Position numbers and translations under genes: made by a program. From an uncultured Leptolyngbyaceae cyanobacterium (GTDB taxonomy: Bacteria > Cyanobacteriota > Cyanobacteriia > Leptolyngbyales > Leptolyngbyaceae), in the NCBI GenBank assembly GCA_938023035.1, contig CALIDI010000007.1, positions 39,933 to 103,932 on the forward strand: a stretch of DNA of 64,000 bases, in the 5' to 3' direction. Under the pieces are notes generated by a model. It saw nothing but the letters and a program-made list of their open reading frames with translations. It searched no databases and was not told the origin of the DNA. Shown piece after piece: positions 36,612-45,580 of this stretch. How positions within the stretch are numbered: position 1 is the first letter of the stretch; each line of letters begins with the position of its first letter.

Positions 36612-37436
36612 TCATGAAGACAAACTCGGAAGCGCTTGGGCAACCTGACTGGGGTAATCTTGCCTAACCAGTTGGGCTAAGGCAGCTTGCAAATCCTGAG
36701 TGATGTGGTGTGCCGCCACTTTAGGCACTTCTTGCTGATAAGCGGCAACTTCCAAAGGGGCACCAATGTGAACCGAAACCCGGGTTCGCCAAGGCACCTT
36801 AGGGTGACTGTAGTTAATCGCCAAGGGGACAATTTTAAGATCTAACCCCGGATGCATAGACTGCACCTTTAATGCTAACCGGGCTAAGCCTGGTTTGAGA
36901 GGTTGGGGCATCCGTTCTGGGTAAATATCTCCCTCTGGAAAAATGACGACTGCTTCACCGGCCTCTAGCAATTCCACGCCGTAGCGGAGACTGGCCACAC
37001 TGGGGTGTTTGGTATTGATTGGGAAGCCGCCCATTCGGCGAATAAACCAGCCCTGCAAACCCACAACTTCATCGGCAGTCACCATAAACCGCAAGTGCCG
37101 ACCCGTGACCCTAAACCCAGCAGCCCACGGCACAATCAGAGCATCCCATCGGGATCGGTGGGTTGGGGCTAAAATCACTCCCCCCCGTTTGGGTAAATGC
37201 TCTTGCCCCGTCACTGACAAACCCCTGAAATAAAAGGGCAGTAAGCCATAGCATCCGAGGGGATAGGCTAGGTTTAACATCCAGGGGATTAGCTGAGATG
37301 ATAAATGCGTTTCCCCAGTCTGTGGTGGATGCAGTTTTGGCGTGGGTTGATAGAACGACTTTAAAGATGGGAGTGGTAGACGCGCCTGAACAGAAGAATC
37401 CGCGGCACGGCGAATAGCGAAATTAAACGGTGACAT
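36612..37436 (-). CDS. 1-acyl-sn-glycerol-3-phosphate acyltransferase (PlsC family)
   Basis: 274 residues. It should add the second acyl chain to lysophosphatidate at the membrane. The H-x4-D catalytic motif is THRSRWDAL (near residue 95). The acyl-acceptor block FPEGDIYPE and the later VPLAINYSH follow at the usual spacing. The N-terminal 60 residues before the motif contain a hydrophobic segment (WMLNLAYPLGCYGLLPFYF). ATG at 37436. It is transcribed alone, unlike the longer relative at 25083. Confidence 0.88.
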   Translation of the reverse strand: MSPFNFAIRRAADSSVQARLPLPSLKSFYQPTPKLHPPQTGETHLSSQLIPWMLNLAYPLGCYGLLPFYFRGLSVTGQEHLPKRGGVILAPTHRSRWDALIVPWAAGFRVTGRHLRFMVTADEVVGLQGWFIRRMGGFPINTKHPSVASLRYGVELLEAGEAVVIFPEGDIYPERMPQPLKPGLARLALKVQSMHPGLDLKIVPLAINYSHPKVPWRTRVSVHIGAPLEVAAYQQEVPKVAAHHITQDLQAALAQLVRQDYPSQVAQALPSLSS

Positions 37437-37963
37437 ATGTCAAACAAAGGGAACAAAATCACTGAAATGCAGGTCAGTGAGTGCAAAAATAGCAATACCT
37501 CTATCACCCTAACGGGTGAGCGGAAAAATGGCTACCTTTTTTGCATCAACTGGTGTAAAAAATAACTCGGTTTACGAATGCTTCTACGGAGAGGGGAAGA
37601 AACCTCAAGGTAATAAAACCTTTTAAGCATTGATACCCCGATTAAAGACTTCTATTTTTCTGCCTGTAGGTTTTCTAACGTTGTCTTACCGTGCCCAAGA
37701 TCAATCAGAGTCGAATCTCTGGTCAACCCCGCTTGGAGACTTGCATCTTAAGAACTGGCAGGCAAACTAAGGAAGCCTGTTCTGGCTGCGACAAAATCTT
37801 TCCCAAATCCAGAATTCTCTCCTGGGAGATCGATTTTTTTTATGGGAAGTTTAGTTCCTATCTCCACCGTAGAGGTCTCTTTCGCTGATGACCCAAGCAA
37901 AGGGACAGTTTTATTGGTGTCATGTGGAAGAATACAGCTCAATTTTGGCTTCTGAAGCTCTCT
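37437..37963. other. intergenic region, 530 bases
   Basis: AT-rich near 37540-37660. Short frames on both strands lack recognisable features. Nothing further was seen. Confidence 0.35.
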
Positions 37964-38503
37964 TTAGGGTGATTTTGTCGATTCTCGTCGTTGCTGAAAC
38001 CAGGCTTGTAAAATCTGACGACAGGGTGTTTCTAAAATGCCACCCAGAACTGTAAGGCGATGATTGGAGGCTGCACTATCGGGTAGATTGAGCACAGAGC
38101 GCACGGCTCCCGCTTTCAGATCGTCGGCTCCATAGACTAGGGTGCCTAGGCGCGCTAGGATGATGGCTCCAGCACACATCGGACAAGGTTCTAGGGTGAC
38201 ATAGAGGGTACAGGATTCTAGGTGCCAGTTTTTTAGTATTTGACCAGCCTGGCGCAGAGCAATGATTTCAGCGTGGGCGGTGGGGTCATGATCCCGTTCG
38301 CGGCGGTTTTCTGCCTCAGCGATCGCGACTCCTGTTCCATCCACCAAAACCGCACCGACGGGGACTTCTCCTGCATGCCCGGCTGCGATCGCCCGGTTCA
38401 AGGCGACTTGCATCCATTGTCGATGCAGGCGATAGATGGGATTGGTATCAACGGTCTGGCTCACTCTAAGCTTTTCTAACTTCACTAGAATGGGATCATT
38501 CAT
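37964..38503 (-). CDS. tadA: tRNA adenosine(34) deaminase TadA
   Basis: 179 residues. It converts A34 to inosine in the anticodon of tRNA-Arg(ACG). The zinc deaminase motifs are complete: HAE (in DPTAHAEIIAL) with the catalytic glutamate, and PCPMCAGA with both zinc cysteines. The conserved N-terminus of the domain, MQVALNRAIAAGHAGEVPVGAVLV, begins near residue 31, so an N-terminal extension of about 30 residues is present if the ATG at 38503 is used. It is divergent from the ABC ATPase gene with only 21 bases between. Confidence 0.93.
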   Translation of the reverse strand: MNDPILVKLEKLRVSQTVDTNPIYRLHRQWMQVALNRAIAAGHAGEVPVGAVLVDGTGVAIAEAENRRERDHDPTAHAEIIALRQAGQILKNWHLESCTLYVTLEPCPMCAGAIILARLGTLVYGADDLKAGAVRSVLNLPDSAASNHRLTVLGGILETPCRQILQAWFQQRRESTKSP

Positions 38504-38524
38504 GGTTTTCTAGGCAAATCTCCT

Positions 38525-39253
38525 ATGCCCAGTTCCGTCATCATCCGACTTGAGGATGTTTATAAAATTTATGGCTCTGGCGAAACGGAAATTAAGGCCC
38601 TGGCAGGGGTCAACTTTACCGTTGAACAGGGCGAGTATTGTTCCATTATGGGTGCTTCGGGTTCGGGAAAATCAACCATGATGAATATTATTGGTTGCTT
38701 AGATCGTCCCACCTCTGGCCGTTACTACCTGGATGGAGAAAATGTCGCTCAACTCCCGGATGAAGCGCTAGCTCATGTACGCAACCGCAAAATTGGCTTT
38801 GTTTTTCAGCAGTTTCACTTACTCTCTCAATTAACGGCGATGGAAAACGTGATGTTGCCTATGGTGTATGCCGGTGTGCCGGATCGTGATCGCCAGGAAC
38901 GGGCTGCAGAAGCCCTGCACCGGGTAGGGTTAGGCAACCGGCTGCATAATAAACCGACCCAATTATCGGGTGGGCAGCAGCAACGGGTGGCGATTGCGCG
39001 GGCGATCGTCAATCGTCCGGTGATGTTGCTAGCCGATGAACCGACTGGGGCGCTAGACTCTCACACAACCCAGGAAATTCTCAATATTTTCACAGAGCTA
39101 AACCAGAGCGGCATGACCGTTGTCATGGTAACCCACGAACCAGATGTAGCCCGTTGCACCCGCCGCATCATCTGGTTCAAAGACGGGCAGGTGGTCAACC
39201 CAAACCTCAGCCCTGATTCCCTAGCCCAGGTTAGTCAGGTTAGTGCAGCCTAG
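38525..39253 (+). CDS. ABC transporter ATPase, MacB/LolD type
   Basis: 242 residues: Walker [11 protein letters not shown]-loop [15 protein letters not shown], signature LSGGQQQRV, Walker [15 protein letters not shown] and the H-loop VTHEP. The pattern [15 protein letters not shown] and the TQEILNIF segment are typical of MacB/LolD/DevA ATPases that drive efflux or lipoprotein transport across the envelope. The cognate permease with its large periplasmic domain is not in this window. ATG at 38525, 21 bases from the divergent tadA start, so the two promoters must overlap coding sequence or each other. Confidence 0.9.
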   Translation: MPSSVIIRLEDVYKIYGSGETEIKALAGVNFTVEQGEYCSIMGASGSGKSTMMNIIGCLDRPTSGRYYLDGENVAQLPDEALAHVRNRKIGFVFQQFHLLSQLTAMENVMLPMVYAGVPDRDRQERAAEALHRVGLGNRLHNKPTQLSGGQQQRVAIARAIVNRPVMLLADEPTGALDSHTTQEILNIFTELNQSGMTVVMVTHEPDVARCTRRIIWFKDGQVVNPNLSPDSLAQVSQVSAA

Positions 39254-39410
39254 GGATCTGTCAAGAATAACTTTGGGGATAAAGACCCTGAAACCATCCT
39301 TGATTCTCTATTCCAGGCTTACCCAGACAAAGTTGACAGATTAATAAAAGCGTAGATTTAGTCAGGTAGCCAATGAGGGGCGGGTTTCGTTGTGACGTCT
39401 GCTCGCCAGC

Positions 39411-40892
39411 TCAGGAGTGAGCTTCAAGCCAGACCGAAACCGAGCCACCGTTACAGCGAAATTCACCCCAGCCATATTCATTAGTGACTACAGGCTCCTG
39501 AATGTGGCGGGTAATATCGTAAAACACTGCCTTCGGTGCTCCGGTATCCATCCACTTATAGCCATCGCTACCGTTACTGAGGAGTACGGCCATTGAGCGA
39601 GGATGCTGCGGATCTCCCGTGCGCGTCCAGCCAATCGTGCTGGGGTGATCAAAGTAGTCATACTGCTCTCCGTAGGCGCAGTGCTGACGAGCATAGAGGA
39701 AACAATCAATCAAGAAACGGTGAGATGGCATCCAGATCTCGTGATCTGCTCCATTCCTGCCTTTGTCAATATAGTGGGCACCGTAATAGTCCGCATAAAA
39801 AATACAGGGATATCCCTCTCGTCGCAACAAAATCAAAGCATAGGCAAGGGGTTTAAACCAGGCTTCAACGACTGACTCTAGAGCTTGCAGCGGTTGCGTA
39901 TCATGATTTTCTACGATAGTGACTGCTAAGGCTGGCTGCTGCTCCATTAGGGAGCCTTTGAGAATTTGCCGCAAGTCGTAGGCTTCGCCAGACCGGCTAG
40001 CCCGGCAAAAGTTGTAGTGCAGCGGCGCATCAAACAGCGCCATCCGCCCCCCTGTGCTGCTGATATACCAATGCAGCGCTTCGATATTCTCTGTCCAGTA
40101 TTCACCCACGATAAACAGATTCCGCTGGGTATGGCGCTCGACATCATCGATCCATTCATTAAAAAAAGTGCTCTTAATATGCTTGATAGCATCTAGACGA
40201 AACCCATCTACCCCGACGGTATCTAGAATCCACCTCCCCCAAAGTTTGAGATCAGCCCTCACTTCAGCGTTGTCAATATCCAGATCACAGCCCATCAAAA
40301 AATCATAGTTACCTTGTTGCAAATCGACGTGTGTGTCAAACTGCTTGCCCTTAAAACGATAAATGGTTGCATCATTGGGCTTTAGGACATTGTGATTTAC
40401 CCCGTCAAAATGCCACCAGCGCCACTTCATCGATGAGTATTTTTCTCCCCGACCTGGAAAGTTAAAGACTGTCCAGGCTTTGATGGTTTGCGTCTCACCA
40501 GTCGCCTGAGTCCGGTTATCGGCTGAAACAGGAACCGCCTCAATTTCTTCCGCTGCATCGGCTCCATTTTTATGGTTAAAAACCGCATCCGCGTAGACGT
40601 GTAATCCTGCCTGCTGAGCAGCCTTGACAGCCGCTAAGTATTGGTCTTTGGTCCCGTATTTGGTGCGGATACTCCCCTTTTGATCAAATTCTCCCAAGTC
40701 AAATAAGTCGTAGGCCCCATATCCTACATCTTCAATGCCATTACTGGCCTTAAACGCTGGTGGCAGCCAAAGAGCAGTGATCCCGGCGGCAGCTAGATCT
40801 GGGGCGTTGGTTGCCACCTCTTGCCAAAAGTTACCATCACTGGGCAGGTACCAGTGAAAATACTGCATCATGACGCCATTACGATTTGTCAT
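39411..40892 (-). CDS. cytoplasmic alpha-amylase, GH13
   Basis: 493 residues with no signal peptide. The GH13 signatures are in order: DAVFNHK (region I), GFRLDAIKHI with the nucleophile aspartate (II), FIVGEYW with the acid/base glutamate (III) and VENHDTQ (IV). The N-terminus NGVMMQYFHWYLPSDGNFW is that of the Bacillus/E. coli AmyA-type subfamily, which makes malto-oligosaccharides. It should act on intracellular glycogen or maltodextrins. Start ATG at 40892. No maltose genes are adjacent. Confidence 0.93.
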   Translation of the reverse strand: MTNRNGVMMQYFHWYLPSDGNFWQEVATNAPDLAAAGITALWLPPAFKASNGIEDVGYGAYDLFDLGEFDQKGSIRTKYGTKDQYLAAVKAAQQAGLHVYADAVFNHKNGADAAEEIEAVPVSADNRTQATGETQTIKAWTVFNFPGRGEKYSSMKWRWWHFDGVNHNVLKPNDATIYRFKGKQFDTHVDLQQGNYDFLMGCDLDIDNAEVRADLKLWGRWILDTVGVDGFRLDAIKHIKSTFFNEWIDDVERHTQRNLFIVGEYWTENIEALHWYISSTGGRMALFDAPLHYNFCRASRSGEAYDLRQILKGSLMEQQPALAVTIVENHDTQPLQALESVVEAWFKPLAYALILLRREGYPCIFYADYYGAHYIDKGRNGADHEIWMPSHRFLIDCFLYARQHCAYGEQYDYFDHPSTIGWTRTGDPQHPRSMAVLLSNGSDGYKWMDTGAPKAVFYDITRHIQEPVVTNEYGWGEFRCNGGSVSVWLEAHS

Positions 40893-41129
40893 AGTGCCCC
40901 TTTAATCAAGTTGCTGCTTTTAATCTTTTAATATGGAGTAAATCTAGCGATTTTCAGCAAAATCCCTCGCTAGAGATTATCAGAAAATCAGCAATGTTGA
41001 CTTTCTCAGGCGATCGCGCGACCTTCTCAAAGTTTTAAGCCATTGCTGTGGGCACCCCCACCGACCTATACAATTTACCCGCCGAATTCCATGCTGCAAA
41101 GTTTGACCCAAAACTCGCTTACGCAGAGA

Positions 41130-41465
41130 TTAAACCCCTCTTAATGCCTCTAGTCCTTGAATTACCTGGGCCGCGGTGGCAGCCCAACCGATGCTCGCGC
41201 CCTGAGCAGGCACTATTGCCGGGGTGGCCGCCTTAAATTTAGGAAAATAGCTTTCGGTACAGTCTTCGATAAGGAGACACTCATACCCGCGATCGTTTGC
41301 TTCCCGCAGGGTCGTTTACACATACCTCGGTTGTGCCCCCGGTAATCAGCCGATGGGTAATTTCTTTCTCTTGCAGCAGGGTAGGCAAGTTCGTCTGGTA
41401 GAAAGCTCCCCAAACAGGCTTAGAAATCACTACTTTGTTGGGGTGAAGAGTCCCCATCTGTTTAT
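41130..41465 (-). pseudogene. isochorismatase-family hydrolase pseudogene
   Basis: Read on the minus strand, one frame gives [20 protein letters not shown] and then [16 protein letters not shown], which holds the family's catalytic-cysteine segment. The match then jumps frame near 41309 to [26 protein letters not shown] and GWAATAAQVI, stop at 41130. A deletion of about 2 bases at the jump breaks the gene. The N-terminal half, with the catalytic Asp, is absent because the porin gene's 3' end lies directly upstream. The parent is a cysteine hydrolase of the biuret/isochorismatase superfamily. Confidence 0.75.
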
Positions 41466-41490
41466 GATGCTTAATTTTTTACTTGCCCCA

Positions 41491-43308
41491 TTAGAAGCTA
41501 AATTGAGCACGCAGGTTACCGACGAAGATCGTCGGGTTATTACTAAAGTTGTTGGGATTCCAGATTGTGTAGAAGGCCGGCACTAGAGCAATATTATTAT
41601 TCAGGGGAAAGAAGTAAGATGCTTCGAGGGCGTACATCGTACCGCCATCCCCCCCGCCAGAGGCATAAAATCGTTGCCCACGGATGATATCCGTAGGCAT
41701 CAAAAATGTAATGACGCCCAACGCTCCAGGTTTCCCCAGATCAGGAAACCCAACTCCTACCTGAAATGACTGCACCCTAACTTTGCCATCAATTGGGTTT
41801 AGGGCGATCGCAGCATAGTTATAACGTCCAAACACCCCAAACTTCGGTGTGATGGCCCAATCAAAATTAAACGCAAACGTATTTGCTGTTGCAGAACTCA
41901 ACCCTCCATTGGATACTTGTCCCGTTAAGGGATCAAACACAGAAGCACCGGGAACTCCAGAATCTAGGTAACCATAGGGAATAGGTTCACCGATCGCCCC
42001 GCCTACTTGCCCGCCGTAAGCTTGAATCCGGGAGTAATTATACAAAAACCGGAGATTGACACTGGCAGAGGGAGAATACGTTAACTCAACGGTGCTAGTG
42101 TTTGTGCCCTTGAATAGACCTGTATTAGGGTCACTAGCGGTATTAAAGCCAAACTGGGATGGCAAAAATTCGGTGTTCTCCCCTAAGTAAGCCGCTGCCA
42201 AACGCCACTGTTTCCCTAGATTGAACTCTACCACTGCTCCCGACCCCCGGTCGATCTCATTACTCTGGGTGCTCCCAATTGAGTCAAAACTACTCGCCCC
42301 CGTTAAAAAGAAAGTATATCGGTTGGCATCAAAATAGCGATACCAATTGACTCGAGGCCCAAACGTTACCTTGATGTTCTCCCCAATCGGAAAGGTGTAG
42401 AAAAGATCATGAATCACAATATCCGCTACACCATTAGTCGGGCCTGCGGTTTGATCCGTAAAAGGAACTCCATAGGCGTTAAAAAAGCCTGCTGAGACAA
42501 ACTGATTTGCTGGCGAAATCCCATTCCCCGCCGAAAATTGAGTCACCAGGGTATCTTTACCAGAAAAGGAGGTGTTGAAGGTGAGCCAGGTTAAAAAGCT
42601 AACGGTGGGTTGGGCACGCCGGTTTGTCAAGACAATTGGGGCACCTGTGGCAGCATTGCGCGCACCCGCAAAGCGAGATATGACATCAGCTCCCGGAACC
42701 CCCTCATATAGAACATTGCCTGAACTCCAGGCCCCGGTCAGGTTAAACCAGCTCAGCACACTCAGCTTGGTCGTGGTAGAAAACGGCTGCTTTTCCAAAA
42801 TGGTTGTGCGAGCTTCAAGGGCATCGACTCGACCCCGCAGGGCCGCCAATTCTGTAGCAAACTCCTCTTGCAGCTTTTTGATTGCTTCCAGATCCTCTAC
42901 TTTAACCATATCAGCCGTACTGGCTGCAATCAATTCATTGATCCGATCTAAGCAGGCATTTAGACCTGCTGCAAACTCGTAGCGGGCGATCGCCTGACTG
43001 CCACGAAAGGTGCGATCGGGATAACCCACAATACAGCCGTAGCGCTCTACCAAAGATTGCAGTGTCTGAAAAGCCCAGTCCGTAGGCTTAACATCAGTCA
43101 ACTGAGAAATCGAGGTGACCTGCTCCATCCCTGTGTCAGCAGCAGCCTCCTGATCATCTAGCTGATTCAGTAGCAAAGCATCTGACACTAAAGTGGGAGA
43201 GTCTGTTGCTAATGACTCAGCCAAAGCAGAAACAGAAGCCATTAAAGCAGATAACCCTATTGTCGCAAAGACCGTTGAAAAGAACCTCGAAAGCGTCACC
43301 CGATTCAT
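41491..43308 (-). CDS. SLH/OprB-type outer membrane porin
   Basis: 605 residues. A signal peptide (residues 1-31, ending SALAE) is followed by one SLH domain (VKPTDWAFQTLQSLVERYGCIVGYPD ... AIARYEFAAGLNACLDRI). A short coiled coil comes next (LQEEFATELAALRGRVDALEART), then a long OprB-like beta barrel that ends in the outer membrane signature phenylalanine (RAQFSF). This is the major cyanobacterial porin family, linked to uptake of small solutes and iron. The ATG at 43308 has GGAG three bases upstream, within a leader sequence that is a perfect complement of the Yfr1 sRNA core. Confidence 0.93.
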   Translation of the reverse strand: MNRVTLSRFFSTVFATIGLSALMASVSALAESLATDSPTLVSDALLLNQLDDQEAAADTGMEQVTSISQLTDVKPTDWAFQTLQSLVERYGCIVGYPDRTFRGSQAIARYEFAAGLNACLDRINELIAASTADMVKVEDLEAIKKLQEEFATELAALRGRVDALEARTTILEKQPFSTTTKLSVLSWFNLTGAWSSGNVLYEGVPGADVISRFAGARNAATGAPIVLTNRRAQPTVSFLTWLTFNTSFSGKDTLVTQFSAGNGISPANQFVSAGFFNAYGVPFTDQTAGPTNGVADIVIHDLFYTFPIGENIKVTFGPRVNWYRYFDANRYTFFLTGASSFDSIGSTQSNEIDRGSGAVVEFNLGKQWRLAAAYLGENTEFLPSQFGFNTASDPNTGLFKGTNTSTVELTYSPSASVNLRFLYNYSRIQAYGGQVGGAIGEPIPYGYLDSGVPGASVFDPLTGQVSNGGLSSATANTFAFNFDWAITPKFGVFGRYNYAAIALNPIDGKVRVQSFQVGVGFPDLGKPGALGVITFLMPTDIIRGQRFYASGGGDGGTMYALEASYFFPLNNNIALVPAFYTIWNPNNFSNNPTIFVGNLRAQFSF

Positions 43309-43309
43309 A

Positions 43310-43320
43310 ACTCCTCACAC
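43310..43320 (-). promoter_or_regulatory. putative Yfr1 sRNA binding site over porin RBS
   Basis: On the minus strand the leader reads GTGTGAGGAGT immediately before the start codon. This is an exact 11-base complement of the conserved Yfr1 core ACUCCUCACAC and covers the Shine-Dalgarno GGAG. Yfr1 is known to repress porin (som) mRNAs in Prochlorococcus by pairing near their start. Confidence 0.6.
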
Positions 43321-43322
43321 AC

Positions 43323-44004
43323 GCCAACACATTTCATAAATGCAAAATCCCCTAGGGAAAAGGCAAAGCCCTACAAGATTGAAGAACCCTACCATATTTG
43401 TATTTCAAGTCTTCTAAGTAATCACCTTTCTAACACCGTGATTGACTCGTATTTTGTCAGAAATTTGTCAAAAAGATGAAAACTTAGACAGTCACAGAAG
43501 AAAATGAAATTCAACTCTAATCAACCTTTCGGTAATCAGTTAACCGTCAAATTCAACTCTGGCAGACCACGCACCTCAGCACACTTGAACGTAGGAGCTC
43601 GGAATTCAAACATCTCTAAATCAAGCATCCGGCCTAGCCAGCAAACTTCCCAGAAAACACCACTCACCCAGACCTATTCTTTGATTTCGCGCGAGGCATA
43701 GACTGCCTAAGCAACTTGCCTTGAGCGAAGTCGAGAGAAAACGAAGCCAACGAGTAACCTCTTCCTGAGAAACCTCCTAAACCAAGGGATCTGCATGAAA
43801 ATAAAGTATCTACAATGCGTTACGGCGATCGCTCAACACATCCTATTAACAGAGACGCTAGTCATCTGCAAACCCCCAAACCCCAACCTCAGGTAGGCAT
43901 AGGTGGAACCTAGCATAACAGCAGGCCTTTCAATCGCTAGGACTCCAAGCAATGCCACATCCCAGTAGATTCAAAGAAATCTCGAGGAACAGTGCCAACA
44001 GCTA
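43323..44004. other. spacer between porin and CRISPR remnant
   Basis: About 680 bases without a recognised gene. The left part should hold the porin promoter (minus strand). The right part is where a CRISPR leader and cas genes would be expected, but no cas fragment was identified. Confidence 0.45.
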
Positions 44005-44242
44005 GTGCTCAACGCCTTGTGGCATCAGAGGTTTAGGAACTTGGCAACAGAAACCACCAAAACGGCAATTATTACTAAGTGCTCAACGCCTTGTGGCATC
44101 AGAGGTTTAGGAACTCAATTTTGGGCAAAGGGCAGGCAGAAGTGTAGTCCGTGCTCAACGCCTTGTGGCATCAGAGGTTTAGGAACAAGTAGAGGGTTGC
44201 CAAATTTTGGCAATCACTATAGTGCTCAACGCCTTGTGGCAT
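44005..44242 (+). CRISPR. CRISPR array remnant, three full repeats and one truncated
   Basis: Three identical 36-base repeats at 44005-44040, 44079-44114 and 44151-44186 begin GTGCTCAACGCC and end TTTAGGAAC. A fourth (44222-44242) keeps only its first 21 bases and then runs into pseudogene sequence. Spacers are 38, 36 and 35 bases and unrelated to each other; the third holds a palindrome TTGCCAAA-T-TTTGGCAA. The repeat can form a short GCC-TTGT-GGC hairpin. No cas gene is in the window, so the type cannot be assigned. The orientation given is arbitrary. Confidence 0.9.
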
Positions 44243-44931
44243 TCCTCCAGCCTCATGCTGAAAGATCATCTCCAGGTGGTCCCTGGCATCGAACGTAGGA
44301 TCGGGTACAAATGTCTGATTCCGAATTTCCAACTGCTTAATTCGGTCTACCCGAAACCAGCGAATCTCCTAGCGCTGATGGCAGTAGCCAATGACGTAGG
44401 GATTGGTGCCCCGATAGATATGCAGCACATAGGGATCCAACTTTCGTGTTGAAATCGCATCCCGGCTGGCGGTGTAATAGGTCATATTCACCGTTTTGTG
44501 CATCTGACAGGCATCTTCTAGCTTGTGCCAGATCTCCGGATCCAGGTTGATTTCTGCCCCAGAGCGAAATAGAATGCGATCGTCGGCCAATTGTTGCAGG
44601 TCTACCCAGGTTTGCTCTGGCAGCCGTTCTGCTAATCGGGCGATCGCAGAGCGCAAATCATCTCCAGCATCCTGGCCCCCACCGTTAGCGCAAACAGTTC
44701 CCCCTTACTCAACGCGATGGTGGGCAATCGCCAGTCTGGGTTGGTATAGTGATAACCCTGTTGCCGGGTATATTCCAGAGGAGCACCGTAGCGATCGCGG
44801 AGAAAGTTCAAGTCATTCCGAACCGTTCTCTCGCTAATTTCCAGTTCCTTTGCCAAACTATCGGCGGTATGGCGCTGTTTTGAGCGGAGTAGGGCATCAA
44901 TTTGCAGTAGGCGTTCTAGATGTCGAGACAT
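44243..44931 (-). pseudogene. WYL-domain regulator pseudogene
   Basis: The minus strand starts with an intact helix-turn-helix (MSRHLERLLQIDALLRSKQ, SLAKELEISERTVRNDLNFL). After GARMLE near 44660 the frame is lost. The match resumes in another frame at LRSAIARLAERLPEQTW and runs through the WYL core (RILFRSGAEINL; TASRDAISTRKLDPYVLHIYRG). A TAG stop falls at 44370, then the same frame continues EIRWFRVDRIKQLEIRNQTF until it meets the truncated CRISPR repeat at 44242. It is therefore broken by a deletion, a nonsense codon and loss of the C-terminus. WYL regulators are often encoded beside cyanobacterial CRISPR-Cas loci. Confidence 0.8.
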
Positions 44932-45580
44932 GAGCGCTTTGAGCTAACTTAGGCACTATCGTAGAGAGACGACCCTGCAAAAAACTTTCCGACTTCTGAG
45001 CAACCAAAATTTTTTGTGGGCAACTATCCATCTTCCCTACGTTAAGGGTTCCCAATTGTCTGCCTATTGACTGTCCTAGCGATCGACTTTTCACACACCG
45101 TATCATTTTCATGGGACTACGCAAATGTGTTAAGGCGCTTGGGTAAAAGAGTAGGTGTAAGAGATCCCCCTCCAAAAAGGATGTTACCCTGAGTTCCTGT
45201 CTTAACTTTGGTTCGCACTATGTTACAAATCCCGGTTGCTTGCTGAGCTTTCAAATTTTTAAGGGGTTGCCAAGTGAGTAGGCGTGATGGGTGATAGGAC
45301 AAGGAACTGATATGAGAGTTCAAGGGTTTAGGACTGAAAGACAACTTAATCAAAACTTTCAGGAGGTTTAATTGTTCTAGCAATCTCATCGACTGCTAAG
45401 TAGCTGAGTGCAACTCAATGCAAGATGATTTCGAGGGGAGAGGATGTATCCCCCTGCCTGGAGGCGCAGCCCCGATTCTTGCCTACCTCCAATTCATTAG
45501 GACTACCAAACTAATGGAGAAGGTTCGGCATGGTGTGGATCGCCTACCCCCGCTGATATTTTTGCTGAGTGATATTTAAC
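44932..45580. other. intergenic region, 650 bases
   Basis: Upstream of the WYL pseudogene and downstream of the carotenoid oxygenase gene. No gene or strong terminator was recognised. It may hold further decayed sequence. Confidence 0.35.

Noticed and set aside
43504..43701. 65-codon plus-strand frame between porin and CRISPR
   Set aside because: Asn/Ser-rich translation without features; no homology recognised and no promoter or ribosome binding site.
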